The position numbers and the translations under genes were made by a program. Of a stretch of DNA of 64,000 nucleotides, positions 46,194 through 53,985 are shown piece by piece. Source of the DNA: Sphingopyxis sp. YR583 (GTDB taxonomy: Bacteria > Pseudomonadota > Alphaproteobacteria > Sphingomonadales > Sphingomonadaceae); NCBI RefSeq assembly GCF_900108295.1, contig NZ_FNWK01000001.1, positions 1,674,001 to 1,738,000 on the forward strand. Reading direction: 5' to 3'. The stretch's first letter is position 1, and every line of letters begins with the position of its first letter. The notes under the pieces were generated by a model. It worked only from the letters and a program-made list of their open reading frames with translations. It did not search any database and was not told the origin of the DNA.

Positions 46194-46490
46194 ATGAAGT
46201 TCAATATCGAGATCGATTGCACCCCCGAAGAGGCACGGCGCCTGTTCGGGCTTCCCGACCTCGAGCCGCTGCACGACATCTATCTCGACCGCGTCAAGGA
46301 ATTGATGGCGAAGGGAATCACTCCCGACATGGTCCAGCAGATGGTCAAGACCTGGGTGCCGATGGGCGAAAGCGGCCTTGGGCTAGTCCAGTCGCTGCTC
46401 GGCCAGTTTGGCGGCGGATTGATGGGCGGCGCTTCGAAATCGGGTAGCGCCGACGATGGCGACAAGTCCGCCAAGGGGCGCAAGAGCTGA
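46194..46490 (+). CDS. DUF6489 family protein
   Basis: A 98-residue acidic protein: MKFNIEIDCTPEEARRLFGL, PDLEPLHDIYLDRVKELMAK and TPDMVQQMVKTWVPMGESGL, a family common in sphingomonads, with a Gly-rich helix and a lysine-rich tail. Function is unknown. Its stop overlaps a CTG that may start mnmE. Confidence 0.8.
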   Translation: MKFNIEIDCTPEEARRLFGLPDLEPLHDIYLDRVKELMAKGITPDMVQQMVKTWVPMGESGLGLVQSLLGQFGGGLMGGASKSGSADDGDKSAKGRKS

Positions 46491-46534
46491 ACGAAACCAT
46501 TGTAAGCGATACGATTTTTGCGCTGTCGAGCGGG

Positions 46535-47818
46535 ATGCCGCCGGCAGCGATCGGCGTCGTGCGTGTGAGTGGGCCGATGGCGGGCCCGGCGCTGAAGGCG
46601 CTGGCAGGGCGATTGCCGGATCCGCGTCATGCCTCGCTCGCCGCGCTCAAGGATGCGAGCGGTGTGCCGCTCGATCGCGCGCTGATCCTGTGGTTCCCCG
46701 GTCCCGCGACCGCAACGGGCGAAGATTTGGCCGAACTGCATTTGCATGGCGGACGCGCGGTTGTCGCTGCGGTCGAAGCGGCGCTTGCGGCGATGCCGGG
46801 TCTGCGGCCGGCGGTGGCGGGCGAGTTTACGCGGCGCGCGTTCGATAACGGCCGGATCGATCTGGCCGAAGCCGAGGGGCTCGCGGATCTGCTGGCGGCG
46901 GAGACCGAGAGCCAGCGGGTGCAGGCGCTCGGCATGGCAAGCGGGCATGTCTCGCGCGCCGTTGCGGAATGGCAGGACCGGTTGCTCGGGCTGATGGCGG
47001 GAGCGGAGGCCGAGCTGAATTTTGCCGACGAGGATGATGTCGAAGTCGGCGAGGCCGTGACCCAGCGCCTGATTGGGGTGATGGGTGCGCTGGCGGAAGA
47101 GTTGGGTGCGTGGCTGGCGCGTCCGGCGGCGGAGGTCATCGCCGAGGGGTTGTCGGTGGTGATCGCGGGGCCCCCGAACGCCGGAAAATCTACCTTGATC
47201 AACGCCTTGGCGCAGCGCGAGCTCGCGATCGTGTCGCCGATCGAGGGAACGACGCGCGATGTGATCGAGACTCCGCTGGCGCTCGACGGAATCGCGATGC
47301 GTTTTTCGGATACCGCCGGGATTCGCGGTGAAGGCGCCGATGTGATCGAGGCGATCGGAATCGACCGTGCAAGGGCGGCAGTCGAAGGCGCCGATATATT
47401 GTTGTGGCTTGGGCAAACGAAGGAAGCGCCCGACCATCCGCGGACGATCCTGATCGCGGCGCAGGCCGATCGCTGGCGCGGCGATGCGGCAGCCGAAGCC
47501 GAAGCGGCGGGTTGCGACCTGACCCTGTCGGCGGCGACGGGCGAGGGGATGGACAAGCTGCATCGCTATATCGTTGAAATGGCGCGGACCTTGTTGCCGC
47601 GCGAAGGCGAGGCGGCGCTCCGCCAGCGCCAGCGCGTGGCACTGGCCGAAGCGCGCGACTGGTTGGCGATTGCTGCGGGCACGCGCGAGGCGAACGACTT
47701 AATCCTGCTTGCAGAACGGCTTAGGCTTGCCGCTACGGCGCTCGACCGCATCACAGGGCGCGCGGGAGTCGAAGAGATGCTCGATGCCTTGTTCGGGCGT
47801 TTCTGCATCGGAAAATGA
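46535..47818 (+). CDS. mnmE: tRNA modification GTPase MnmE
   Basis: With MnmG it makes the (c)mnm5 group at U34 of tRNAs. The formyl-THF domain (PPAAIGVVRVSGP, GEDLAELHLHGGRAVVAAVE, GEFTRRAFDNGRIDLAEAEG) precedes a G domain: GPPNAGKSTLINAL, the K-loop EGTTRDVIETPLAL and SDTAGIRGE. The C-terminus FCIGK is the catalytic CxGK motif. The ATG at 46535 is listed as start, but the in-frame codons just upstream encode DTIFALSSG, conserved in MnmE and lost with this start. No ATG, GTG or TTG lies in that frame from 46448 to 46534; CTG at 46487, 8 bases after AAGGGG, could start the full protein. Confidence 0.95.
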   Translation: MPPAAIGVVRVSGPMAGPALKALAGRLPDPRHASLAALKDASGVPLDRALILWFPGPATATGEDLAELHLHGGRAVVAAVEAALAAMPGLRPAVAGEFTRRAFDNGRIDLAEAEGLADLLAAETESQRVQALGMASGHVSRAVAEWQDRLLGLMAGAEAELNFADEDDVEVGEAVTQRLIGVMGALAEELGAWLARPAAEVIAEGLSVVIAGPPNAGKSTLINALAQRELAIVSPIEGTTRDVIETPLALDGIAMRFSDTAGIRGEGADVIEAIGIDRARAAVEGADILLWLGQTKEAPDHPRTILIAAQADRWRGDAAAEAEAAGCDLTLSAATGEGMDKLHRYIVEMARTLLPREGEAALRQRQRVALAEARDWLAIAAGTREANDLILLAERLRLAATALDRITGRAGVEEMLDALFGRFCIGK

Positions 47819-47834
47819 TGTTCCACGTGAAACA
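47819..47834. promoter_or_regulatory. parS: parS site 1 (mnmE-mnmG gap)
   Basis: TGTTCCACGTGAAACA, one base off a perfect palindrome, begins in the base after the mnmE TGA. This matches the bacterial parS consensus (TGTTTCACGTGAAACA) bound by ParB. Confidence 0.92.
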
Positions 47835-47893
47835 TCGCATCGGTCGCAGCGCGGTGGATTCTATGCGCGCTTTACGCTAAAGGCGCGGCAATC

Positions 47894-49762
47894 ATGCAAG
47901 ATCCAGCAATTTTCGATGTCATCGTCGTTGGCGGTGGGCACGCCGGAACCGAGGCCGCGGCCGCGGCGGCGCGGCTTGGCGCACGCGTTGCGCTGGTCAG
48001 TTTCGACCCCGCGCTGATCGGGACGATGTCTTGTAACCCTGCGATCGGGGGGCTCGGCAAGGGCCATCTGATGCGCGAGGTGGATGCGCTCGACGGTTGG
48101 ATGGCGCGCGCTGCCGATAGCGCGGCGATTCATTATCGCATGCTCAACGCGTCGAAGGGCGCAGCGGTGCAGGGTCCGCGCATACAGGCCGACCGCAAAC
48201 TCTATCGCGACGCGATCCAGAATCTACTCGCGGCCGAAGCGGGGATCAGCGTCATTGCTGGTGAGGCCGCGGCGCTTCGGCTGTCGGATGACGGCGGTGT
48301 CGAGGGGCTCGATCTCTCCGACAGAACGGCGCTGGCCGCACGCGCAATAGTCCTCGCGACGGGCACTTTTCTTGGCGGAAAATTGTTCCGGGGCGAGGAG
48401 CGAATGGAGGGCGGGCGCATCGGCGAAGCCGGGGCGCACCGGCTCGCCGACCAATTGCGCGGTGCCGATCTGCCGATGGCGCGGCTGAAGACCGGGACAC
48501 CGCCGCGTCTCGACGGACGGACCATCGATTGGGGGCGGCTGGACGAGCAGGCGTCGGATAGTGCCGAGGGGGCGAACTGGACCTGTTCCACGTGGAACAG
48601 TGGGCGGACGGTGCCTCAGATTTTTTGCGCGATCACGCGCACCAATACCGAAAGCCATAAGATCATCGCGGCGAATCTCGATCGCTCGCCCTTGTTCACT
48701 GGTGCGATCGGTGCCGCGGGACCGCGCTATTGCCCGTCGATCGAGGACAAGATCCATCGCTTCGCCGATCGCGACGGGCATCAGGTCTTTCTCGAACCCG
48801 AGGGGCTTGATAGCGTCCTCGTCTATCCGAACGGAATTTCGACCTCGCTTCCTGCCGATGTGCAACTCGCGATGCTGCGCACGATGGATGGGCTAGAGGC
48901 GGTCGAGATGGTCGTTCCGGGCTATGCGGTCGAATATGATCATATCGATCCCCGCGCGCTCGACCGGACGTTGCAGGTCCGCGCGATGCCCGGCGTGTGG
49001 TGCGCGGGGCAGATCAACGGGACAACCGGATATGAAGAGGCCGCCGCGCAGGGTCTCGTCGCCGGCGCCAATGCTGCGCTGAGCGTGCAGGGGCGCGAGC
49101 CGCTGATCCTCGACCGCAGCGAATCCTATATCGGGGTGATGGTCGACGACCTAGTGCTGCAGGGTGTGACCGAACCCTATCGAATGCTCACCGCGCGTGC
49201 CGAATATCGGCTGCGGCTGCGCGCCGACAATGCCGCGACGCGGTTGACGCCCAAGGGGATTGCACTCGGTCTCGTCCGACCCGCGACCGCGGCGTTGTTC
49301 GCGGTGCGGCAAGTTGAACGCGCCCGCGCAGAGGCACTGCTCGAAGCCGTGGTGACGACTCCCGATTATGCCACGGTCGGCATTGCGTTGCCGGGCGACG
49401 GCATCGCGCGCAAGCGGATCGACCTGCTGCGCTACCCCGATATGTCCATGGCGCGGCTTGCATTGCTCGCGCCCGAGCTCGATTCGATCGACGCGGCGAT
49501 CCTGTCGGAGATTGCCGAGGATGCGCATTATGCACCCTATATCGCGCGTCAGGATTCCGAGCTTCGCGCACTGGCGGCGAATGAGGCGATCAGCCTCGAT
49601 CCGGCGCTCGACTATGGTGCGGTCGGCGGATTGTCGCGCGAAATGGTCGAGCGGTTGACCAAGGCGCGCCCCGAGACATTGGGGCAGGCGGGCCGGATCG
49701 ACGGGGTGACCCCCGCGGCGCTGACCGCGATCATGGTGCATAGCCGGCGGCGTGCGGCGTGA
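47894..49762 (+). CDS. mnmG: tRNA uridine-5-carboxymethylaminomethyl synthesis enzyme MnmG
   Basis: An FAD protein that works with MnmE on tRNA U34. The FAD Rossmann motif is [20 protein letters not shown] (near residue 10), then [20 protein letters not shown] and [13 protein letters not shown]. The C-terminal tRNA/MnmE-binding domain has [19 protein letters not shown]. At 622 residues it is full length. A parS site at 48584-48599 lies in the variable segment after [11 protein letters not shown]. The stop overlaps the rsmG start. Confidence 0.97.
   Translation: MQDPAIFDVIVVGGGHAGTEAAAAAARLGARVALVSFDPALIGTMSCNPAIGGLGKGHLMREVDALDGWMARAADSAAIHYRMLNASKGAAVQGPRIQADRKLYRDAIQNLLAAEAGISVIAGEAAALRLSDDGGVEGLDLSDRTALAARAIVLATGTFLGGKLFRGEERMEGGRIGEAGAHRLADQLRGADLPMARLKTGTPPRLDGRTIDWGRLDEQASDSAEGANWTCSTWNSGRTVPQIFCAITRTNTESHKIIAANLDRSPLFTGAIGAAGPRYCPSIEDKIHRFADRDGHQVFLEPEGLDSVLVYPNGISTSLPADVQLAMLRTMDGLEAVEMVVPGYAVEYDHIDPRALDRTLQVRAMPGVWCAGQINGTTGYEEAAAQGLVAGANAALSVQGREPLILDRSESYIGVMVDDLVLQGVTEPYRMLTARAEYRLRLRADNAATRLTPKGIALGLVRPATAALFAVRQVERARAEALLEAVVTTPDYATVGIALPGDGIARKRIDLLRYPDMSMARLALLAPELDSIDAAILSEIAEDAHYAPYIARQDSELRALAANEAISLDPALDYGAVGGLSREMVERLTKARPETLGQAGRIDGVTPAALTAIMVHSRRRAA
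48584..48599. promoter_or_regulatory. parS: parS site 2 (inside mnmG)
   Basis: TGTTCCACGTGGAACA, a perfect palindrome. It encodes CSTWN within the loop region between conserved MnmG blocks, so the site is tolerated by the protein. Confidence 0.92.
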
Positions 49763-50406
49763 TCCTCGATAGCGAAGCCGACGCGCGAGCCTGGATCGAG
49801 GCCTCGTTCGCGTCTGCGCCCGACCAGTGGACGAGGCTCGACCGTTTTGCGGACATGCTCGTCGCCGAAAATGCGCGACAGAATCTGATCGCCGCGTCGA
49901 CCATTCCGACTATCTGGGTGCGCCATATTGCCGATAGCGCGCAGCTTTTGTCGTTCGATCGCGACGGTGAAGGCCTTTGGATGGACCTTGGCAGCGGACC
50001 GGGGTTGCCGGGTCTGGTCATCGCAATCCTCGGTTCGCGGCCGATGATGCTCGTCGAATCGCGCAAGCGGCGCTGCGACTTCTTGCGCGCCGTTGTGGCC
50101 GAGCTCGATCTGAAGCATGTCGACGTCGTCGAGGCCCCTTTGGAACGCGTCGAGACGCAGCCGGCCGCGACGATCAGCGCGCGCGCCTTTGCTCCGCTCG
50201 ACAGGCTGATCGACTTGTCCGCCCGTTTTTCCACCGAATCGACGCTCTGGTTGCTGCCAAAAGGTCGAAACGCAGTTAAGGAACTGGCATTGCTGCCGCA
50301 GCCATGGCAGAGAATGTTCCACGTGGAACAGAGCCGCACCGATGCCGAGAGCCAGATACTGGTGGGGCGGGGCCAGATCGGGGCAAAACAGCGAGGAAAG
50401 CGATGA
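49759..50406 (+). CDS. rsmG: 16S rRNA (guanine527-N7)-methyltransferase RsmG
   Basis: A SAM-dependent methyltransferase for 16S rRNA G527. GTG 49759 overlaps the mnmG stop. The SAM motif is [19 protein letters not shown], preceded by [15 protein letters not shown]; the C-terminal [20 protein letters not shown] is also typical. At 215 residues it is normal. It ends with parS site 3 (MFHVEQ), then overlaps parA by three bases (ATGA). Confidence 0.95.
   Translation: MILDSEADARAWIEASFASAPDQWTRLDRFADMLVAENARQNLIAASTIPTIWVRHIADSAQLLSFDRDGEGLWMDLGSGPGLPGLVIAILGSRPMMLVESRKRRCDFLRAVVAELDLKHVDVVEAPLERVETQPAATISARAFAPLDRLIDLSARFSTESTLWLLPKGRNAVKELALLPQPWQRMFHVEQSRTDAESQILVGRGQIGAKQRGKR
50315..50330. 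promoter_or_regulatory. parS: parS site 3 (inside rsmG)
   Basis: TGTTCCACGTGGAACA, a perfect palindrome, encoding MFHVEQ near the C-terminus of RsmG and 73 bp upstream of the parA start. Confidence 0.92.
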
Positions 50407-51185
50407 TCCGTATCGCCGTGGCGAACCAGAAGGGCGGGGTCGGCAAGACGACAACGGCGATCAATCTGGCGACCGCGCTCGCGGCAACCGGATGGCGCAC
50501 GCTGATCATCGACCTCGATCCGCAGGGCAATGCGTCGACGGGGCTGGGCATCAAACAGTCGCAGCGCGAATGTTCGAGTTATGAACTTCTGCGCGGCGAT
50601 GCGACGCTGGCGGAATGCGCGATCGCGACCGCCGTGCCGCGGCTCGATATCGTCACCGCGACGGTCGACCTGTCGGGCGCCGAGATCGAGCTGATCGAAT
50701 TTCAGGACCGGCTGCACCGGCTGCAACAGGCATTGTCGAGCGCCGAGGCGGGGCAGTGGGACATTTGCCTGATCGACTGTCCGCCGTCGCTGGGCATGTT
50801 GACGCTCAACGCACTGATCGCCGCCGAATCGTTGATCGTGCCGCTGCAATGCGAATTTTTCGCGCTCGAGGGGCTCAGCCAGTTGCTCACCACGGTCGAG
50901 CGTGTGCGCGAACGTTTCAACCAGAAATTGTCGATCCTCGGCGTCGCGCTGACGATGTTCGACCGCCGTAACCGGCTGACCGATCAGGTATCGGACGATG
51001 TTCGCGAGGTATTGGGGCCCGTGGTGTTCGAAACGGTGATCCCGCGGAACGTCCGCCTGTCCGAAGCGCCGAGCCATGGCTTGCCGGCGCTGATCTATGA
51101 CCATCGCTGCGCCGGATCGGCGGCCTATATCGCGCTCGCGCGCGAACTGATCGACCGGCTTCCCAACGTTCGCAAGGCTGCATAA
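50403..51185 (+). CDS. parA: Chromosome partitioning ATPase ParA (Soj type)
   Basis: A deviant Walker ATPase that drives segregation of the ParB-parS complex. The start at 50403 ([20 protein letters not shown]) has the deviant Walker A KGGVGKTTT; IDLDPQGNASTGLG is the A' motif and LIDCPPSLGMLTLNAL the B motif. It overlaps the rsmG stop and directly precedes parB, as is usual in chromosomal par operons. It has 260 residues and no N-terminal DNA-binding extension, so it is the chromosomal type. Confidence 0.97.
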   Translation: MIRIAVANQKGGVGKTTTAINLATALAATGWRTLIIDLDPQGNASTGLGIKQSQRECSSYELLRGDATLAECAIATAVPRLDIVTATVDLSGAEIELIEFQDRLHRLQQALSSAEAGQWDICLIDCPPSLGMLTLNALIAAESLIVPLQCEFFALEGLSQLLTTVERVRERFNQKLSILGVALTMFDRRNRLTDQVSDDVREVLGPVVFETVIPRNVRLSEAPSHGLPALIYDHRCAGSAAYIALARELIDRLPNVRKAA

Positions 51186-52157
51186 ATGGCTGATAATAAA
51201 GACGAAACGGGATCTGATTCGACACCAGCGCGGAAGCGGCCCTCGGGGCTGGGGCGCGGCCTTAACGCGTTGTTCGGCGATGTTGCAGTCGAAGCGCCGG
51301 TGCTGGCGACGCCGGGCGGCGCTGCAAAGGCCGCCGCGCCCGTATCGGGCGATGCCGTGCAGCACGTCGGAGTCGGAACGATTCGCCCGCTCCCCGGTCA
51401 GCCGCGCCGTCATTTCGACGAGAATGCGATCGCCGAGCTGGCCGATTCGATCGGGCTGCGCGGATTGCTGCAGCCAATCATCGTCCGTCGTTCGCCCGAT
51501 GGTGACGGCTACCAGCTCGTCGCGGGCGAGCGGCGCTGGCGCGCGGCGCAGCGTGCGGGCCTGCACCAGATTCCTGCGCTTGTGCGCGAACTCGATGACG
51601 CCGCGACCTATGAGATTGCGCTCGTCGAGAATATCCAGCGCCAAGACCTCAACGCGATCGAAGAGGCGAGCGCCTATCGCCGACTGATCGAGGATTTCGG
51701 GCATAATCAGGAAGCGCTCGCGAGACTGGTGGGCAAGTCGCGCAGCCATGTTGCGAACCTGATGCGTCTGCTCGACCTGCCCGACAGCGTGCAGGCGCTC
51801 GTCGGCGACGGGTCGCTCGCGATGGGGCATGCGCGCGCGTTGATCGGCGTCGACGACGCCGAAGCGATCGCGCGCCGCGTCGCAAAGGAAGGGCTGTCGG
51901 TCCGCGCGGTCGAGGCGCTGGTGCGTGCCGACAAGGGCGGCGAGGCGCCGCGCAAGACATCGGGCGATTCGAGGCCACCGGGCGAGGTCGGTCGCGATCC
52001 CGATATCGTGGCGGTCGAACGCCACCTGTCCGAGCTGCTCGGCATCGGGGTCGGAATCCAATATGCCGGCGAGGGCAAGGGTGCGCTGACGCTGAAATTC
52101 GCGTCGCTCGATCAGCTCGACATGATTTGCCAGCGGTTGTCGGGCGAATCGATCTGA
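51186..52157 (+). CDS. parB: Chromosome partitioning CTPase/DNA-binding protein ParB
   Basis: It binds parS and spreads as a CTP-dependent clamp. The N-terminal ParA-activating segment is PSGLGRGLNALFGDVAVEAP, followed by the CTP-binding domain with ELADSIGLRGLLQPIIVRRS and the GERRxRA motif (VAGERRWRAAQRAGL). The helix-turn-helix lies at EALARLVGKSRSHVANLMRL, followed by a dimerization domain at the C-terminus. It is 323 residues, normal. It directly follows parA. Confidence 0.97.
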   Translation: MADNKDETGSDSTPARKRPSGLGRGLNALFGDVAVEAPVLATPGGAAKAAAPVSGDAVQHVGVGTIRPLPGQPRRHFDENAIAELADSIGLRGLLQPIIVRRSPDGDGYQLVAGERRWRAAQRAGLHQIPALVRELDDAATYEIALVENIQRQDLNAIEEASAYRRLIEDFGHNQEALARLVGKSRSHVANLMRLLDLPDSVQALVGDGSLAMGHARALIGVDDAEAIARRVAKEGLSVRAVEALVRADKGGEAPRKTSGDSRPPGEVGRDPDIVAVERHLSELLGIGVGIQYAGEGKGALTLKFASLDQLDMICQRLSGESI

Positions 52158-52261
52158 TTGATCTTTCAGATGGGCTGCCGGGTGCTGGTTTGGACCCGCC
52201 CGATTTGTACCAGTCCGGGCCGAAAAGGACGGTGCGTGCGCCGCACACGTCACTGCAAATC

Positions 52262-52275
52262 CAATCAAGTGATTG
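52262..52275. promoter_or_regulatory. Palindrome in an AT-rich promoter region of the DUF4402 gene
   Basis: CAATCA-AG-TGATTG is a perfect 6+6 inverted repeat, followed by the AT-rich TTATATAGATATTTAATG. It lies in the 284-bp gap 52158-52441 after parB and could be an operator and promoter for the DUF4402 gene. The only support is the pattern. Confidence 0.4.
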
Positions 52276-52441
52276 TTATATAGATATTTAATGTCGAAAC
52301 GCGGGCCAATGCTTACCGCGTCATTAACCAATATTGCTGGCAAAGCCTGAACAGGTCGCCCCTTAAAGAGGTCGGCGAATGGGGTGGGATATCCATTCGA
52401 ATTTCGACTTCCGATTTTTGGAATCTAAGGGACCAAATCAT

Positions 52442-52939
52442 ATGCGCAACTTTGGAATGAAGCGCGCCCTTCTGGGCGCCGCGATTGCTGCTCTCGCCAT
52501 GAACGCCTCGGCGGCCCAAGCGGCGTCGGCCACGGGCACGGCGACGGCGAAGATCCTGCGCCAGATCACGCTCACCAAGACCAGCGACCTGCAATATGCG
52601 ACGATCATCAGCGGTGCGACCGCCTCGACCGTCGCTGTGTCGACCGCTGGTGCCGCGACCTGCGGCGCGGGTCTGACCTGCACGGGCACGACGACGGCGG
52701 GCAATTACACCGTTCAGGGCACGAACGGGGCCGTGGTGCTCGTCGGCGGCGATTCGACCGTCACGCTCAACGGTTCGCTCGGCGGCACAATGACGTCGAC
52801 GCTGACCTATTCGTCGCCGAACATCACGCTGAGCCCGACGGGCGGCAGCTTTCAGGTCGGCGGTACGCTGAGCGTCGGCGCCAATCAGGCTTCGGGCGAC
52901 TATTCGGGTACGTTCAACGTTACCGCGAACTACCAGTAA
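52442..52939 (+). CDS. DUF4402 domain protein, pilin-like secreted subunit
   Basis: A 165-residue exported protein. The start at 52442 (MRNFGMKRALLGAAIAALAM) opens a clear signal peptide with cleavage near ASAAQA, preceded by AAGGGA. The mature part is Thr/Ser/Gly-rich with alternating strands: ATAKILRQITLTKTSDLQYA, NYTVQGTNGAVVLVGGDSTV and the end QASGDYSGTFNVTANYQ. The last strand resembles the donor-strand end of chaperone-usher and spore-coat-U pilins (GxYxGTFxVTxxY). A two-Cys pair (ATCGAGLTCTGT) may form a disulfide. With the chaperone and usher genes next to it, a pilin role is inferred. Confidence 0.8.
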   Translation: MRNFGMKRALLGAAIAALAMNASAAQAASATGTATAKILRQITLTKTSDLQYATIISGATASTVAVSTAGAATCGAGLTCTGTTTAGNYTVQGTNGAVVLVGGDSTVTLNGSLGGTMTSTLTYSSPNITLSPTGGSFQVGGTLSVGANQASGDYSGTFNVTANYQ

Positions 52940-52983
52940 GCTTTGGGGGGCCTGGCGGGCCGAGATCCGCCAGCCGTTAAAAT

Positions 52984-53019
52984 GGGGTCGCCGGCATCGG
53001 TCCGGCGACCCCTTTTTTT
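52984..53019 (+). terminator. Strong intrinsic terminator after the DUF4402 gene
   Basis: GGGGTCGCCGG (52984-52994) pairs with CCGGCGACCCC (53002-53012), followed by TTTTTTTA. A further hairpin (CTGGCGG/CCGCCAG) lies just before. It would end the subunit mRNA before the chaperone gene, allowing higher expression of the subunit. Confidence 0.9.
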
Positions 53020-53129
53020 ACGCAAACCGCCACGATGGTTAGCGAAATATCAACCATGTTGGCGCAGGCAGGATGCGACCATCGGGACGGTGTGGGGCCG
53101 TTTCCCGGACGATTGTGGGGATCGTATCC

Positions 53130-53954
53130 ATGTTTCGCTTTCTGAAGGCCCTTGGCCTGCTCGCCGCGGTTGCGCTCGGCACCGCGGCATCGTCCGCGCT
53201 GGCGGCTGGCGACCTGCTCGTCGCGCCGACACGCGTCATCCTCGACGGATCGCGCGGGACCGAGGTGGTACTCAACAATATCGGCAGCGAGCCTGCGACC
53301 TATCGCATCAGTCTCGAGATCAAGCGGATGACGGCCGAGGGCGGACTCGATGAGATCGCCGAAGAGGATGTCACGCCCGCCGAGCGGGCGGCGCTCGACA
53401 TGATCGCGTTCAGTCCGCGCCGCGTGACCCTGCCGCCCAACCAGCCGCAGGTCGTGCGCGTCGGGGTGCGTTTGCCCGAAGGAACGCCGCCGGGCGAATA
53501 TCGCGCGCATATGCTGTTCCGTGCGGTTCCCGATGCGGCGCCGGCGACCGCTGCGCCCAAGCCCGCAAGCGAGGGCGTGTCGATCGCGCTGACGCCGATC
53601 TACGGGATCACGATCCCGGTGATCGTGCGCGTCGGTGCGGTGGGCGCCGAAGCGTCGATCGGCGAGGCGTGGGTGAGCGAGACGAAGGATGGGCCGGCGT
53701 TCAATTTCGACCTTTCGCGGACGGGAAACCGGTCGGTCTATGGCGATATCGAGGTGACGCGGCCGGGGCTTGCGGAGCCCTTGCTCGTCGCACGCGGTAT
53801 CGCGGTCTATCCCGAGGTCGGCGCGCGCAAGGTGTCACTTCGCGTTCCGGGCGAGCTGGCGGCGAAGCTGAAGGGGCCGGTGCGCATTCGCTATACCGAA
53901 GATCGCGAAATCGGCGGCGGCACGATCGACGATGCCGAGCGGGTCGTGAAATGA
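53130..53954 (+). CDS. PapD-like periplasmic pilus assembly chaperone
   Basis: A 274-residue exported protein with a signal peptide (MFRFLKALGLLAAVALGTAA, cleavage after LAA). The Ig-like first domain reads AGDLLVAPTRVILDGSRGTE, VVLNNIGSEPATYRISLEIK and MIAFSPRRVTLPPNQPQVVR, the PapD/FimC pattern of an N-terminal beta-sandwich that gives a donor strand to subunits. GEYRAHMLFRAVP and ALTPIYGITIPVIVRVGAVG are like the conserved 'PxxLxxxxPV' strand. The second domain (~165-274) is weaker. It precedes the usher-like gene by 31 bp. The function is inferred from the family. Confidence 0.83.
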   Translation: MFRFLKALGLLAAVALGTAASSALAAGDLLVAPTRVILDGSRGTEVVLNNIGSEPATYRISLEIKRMTAEGGLDEIAEEDVTPAERAALDMIAFSPRRVTLPPNQPQVVRVGVRLPEGTPPGEYRAHMLFRAVPDAAPATAAPKPASEGVSIALTPIYGITIPVIVRVGAVGAEASIGEAWVSETKDGPAFNFDLSRTGNRSVYGDIEVTRPGLAEPLLVARGIAVYPEVGARKVSLRVPGELAAKLKGPVRIRYTEDREIGGGTIDDAERVVK

Positions 53955-53985
53955 TCGGGTAGGACGGAGCGAGGCGGGCGGAGCG

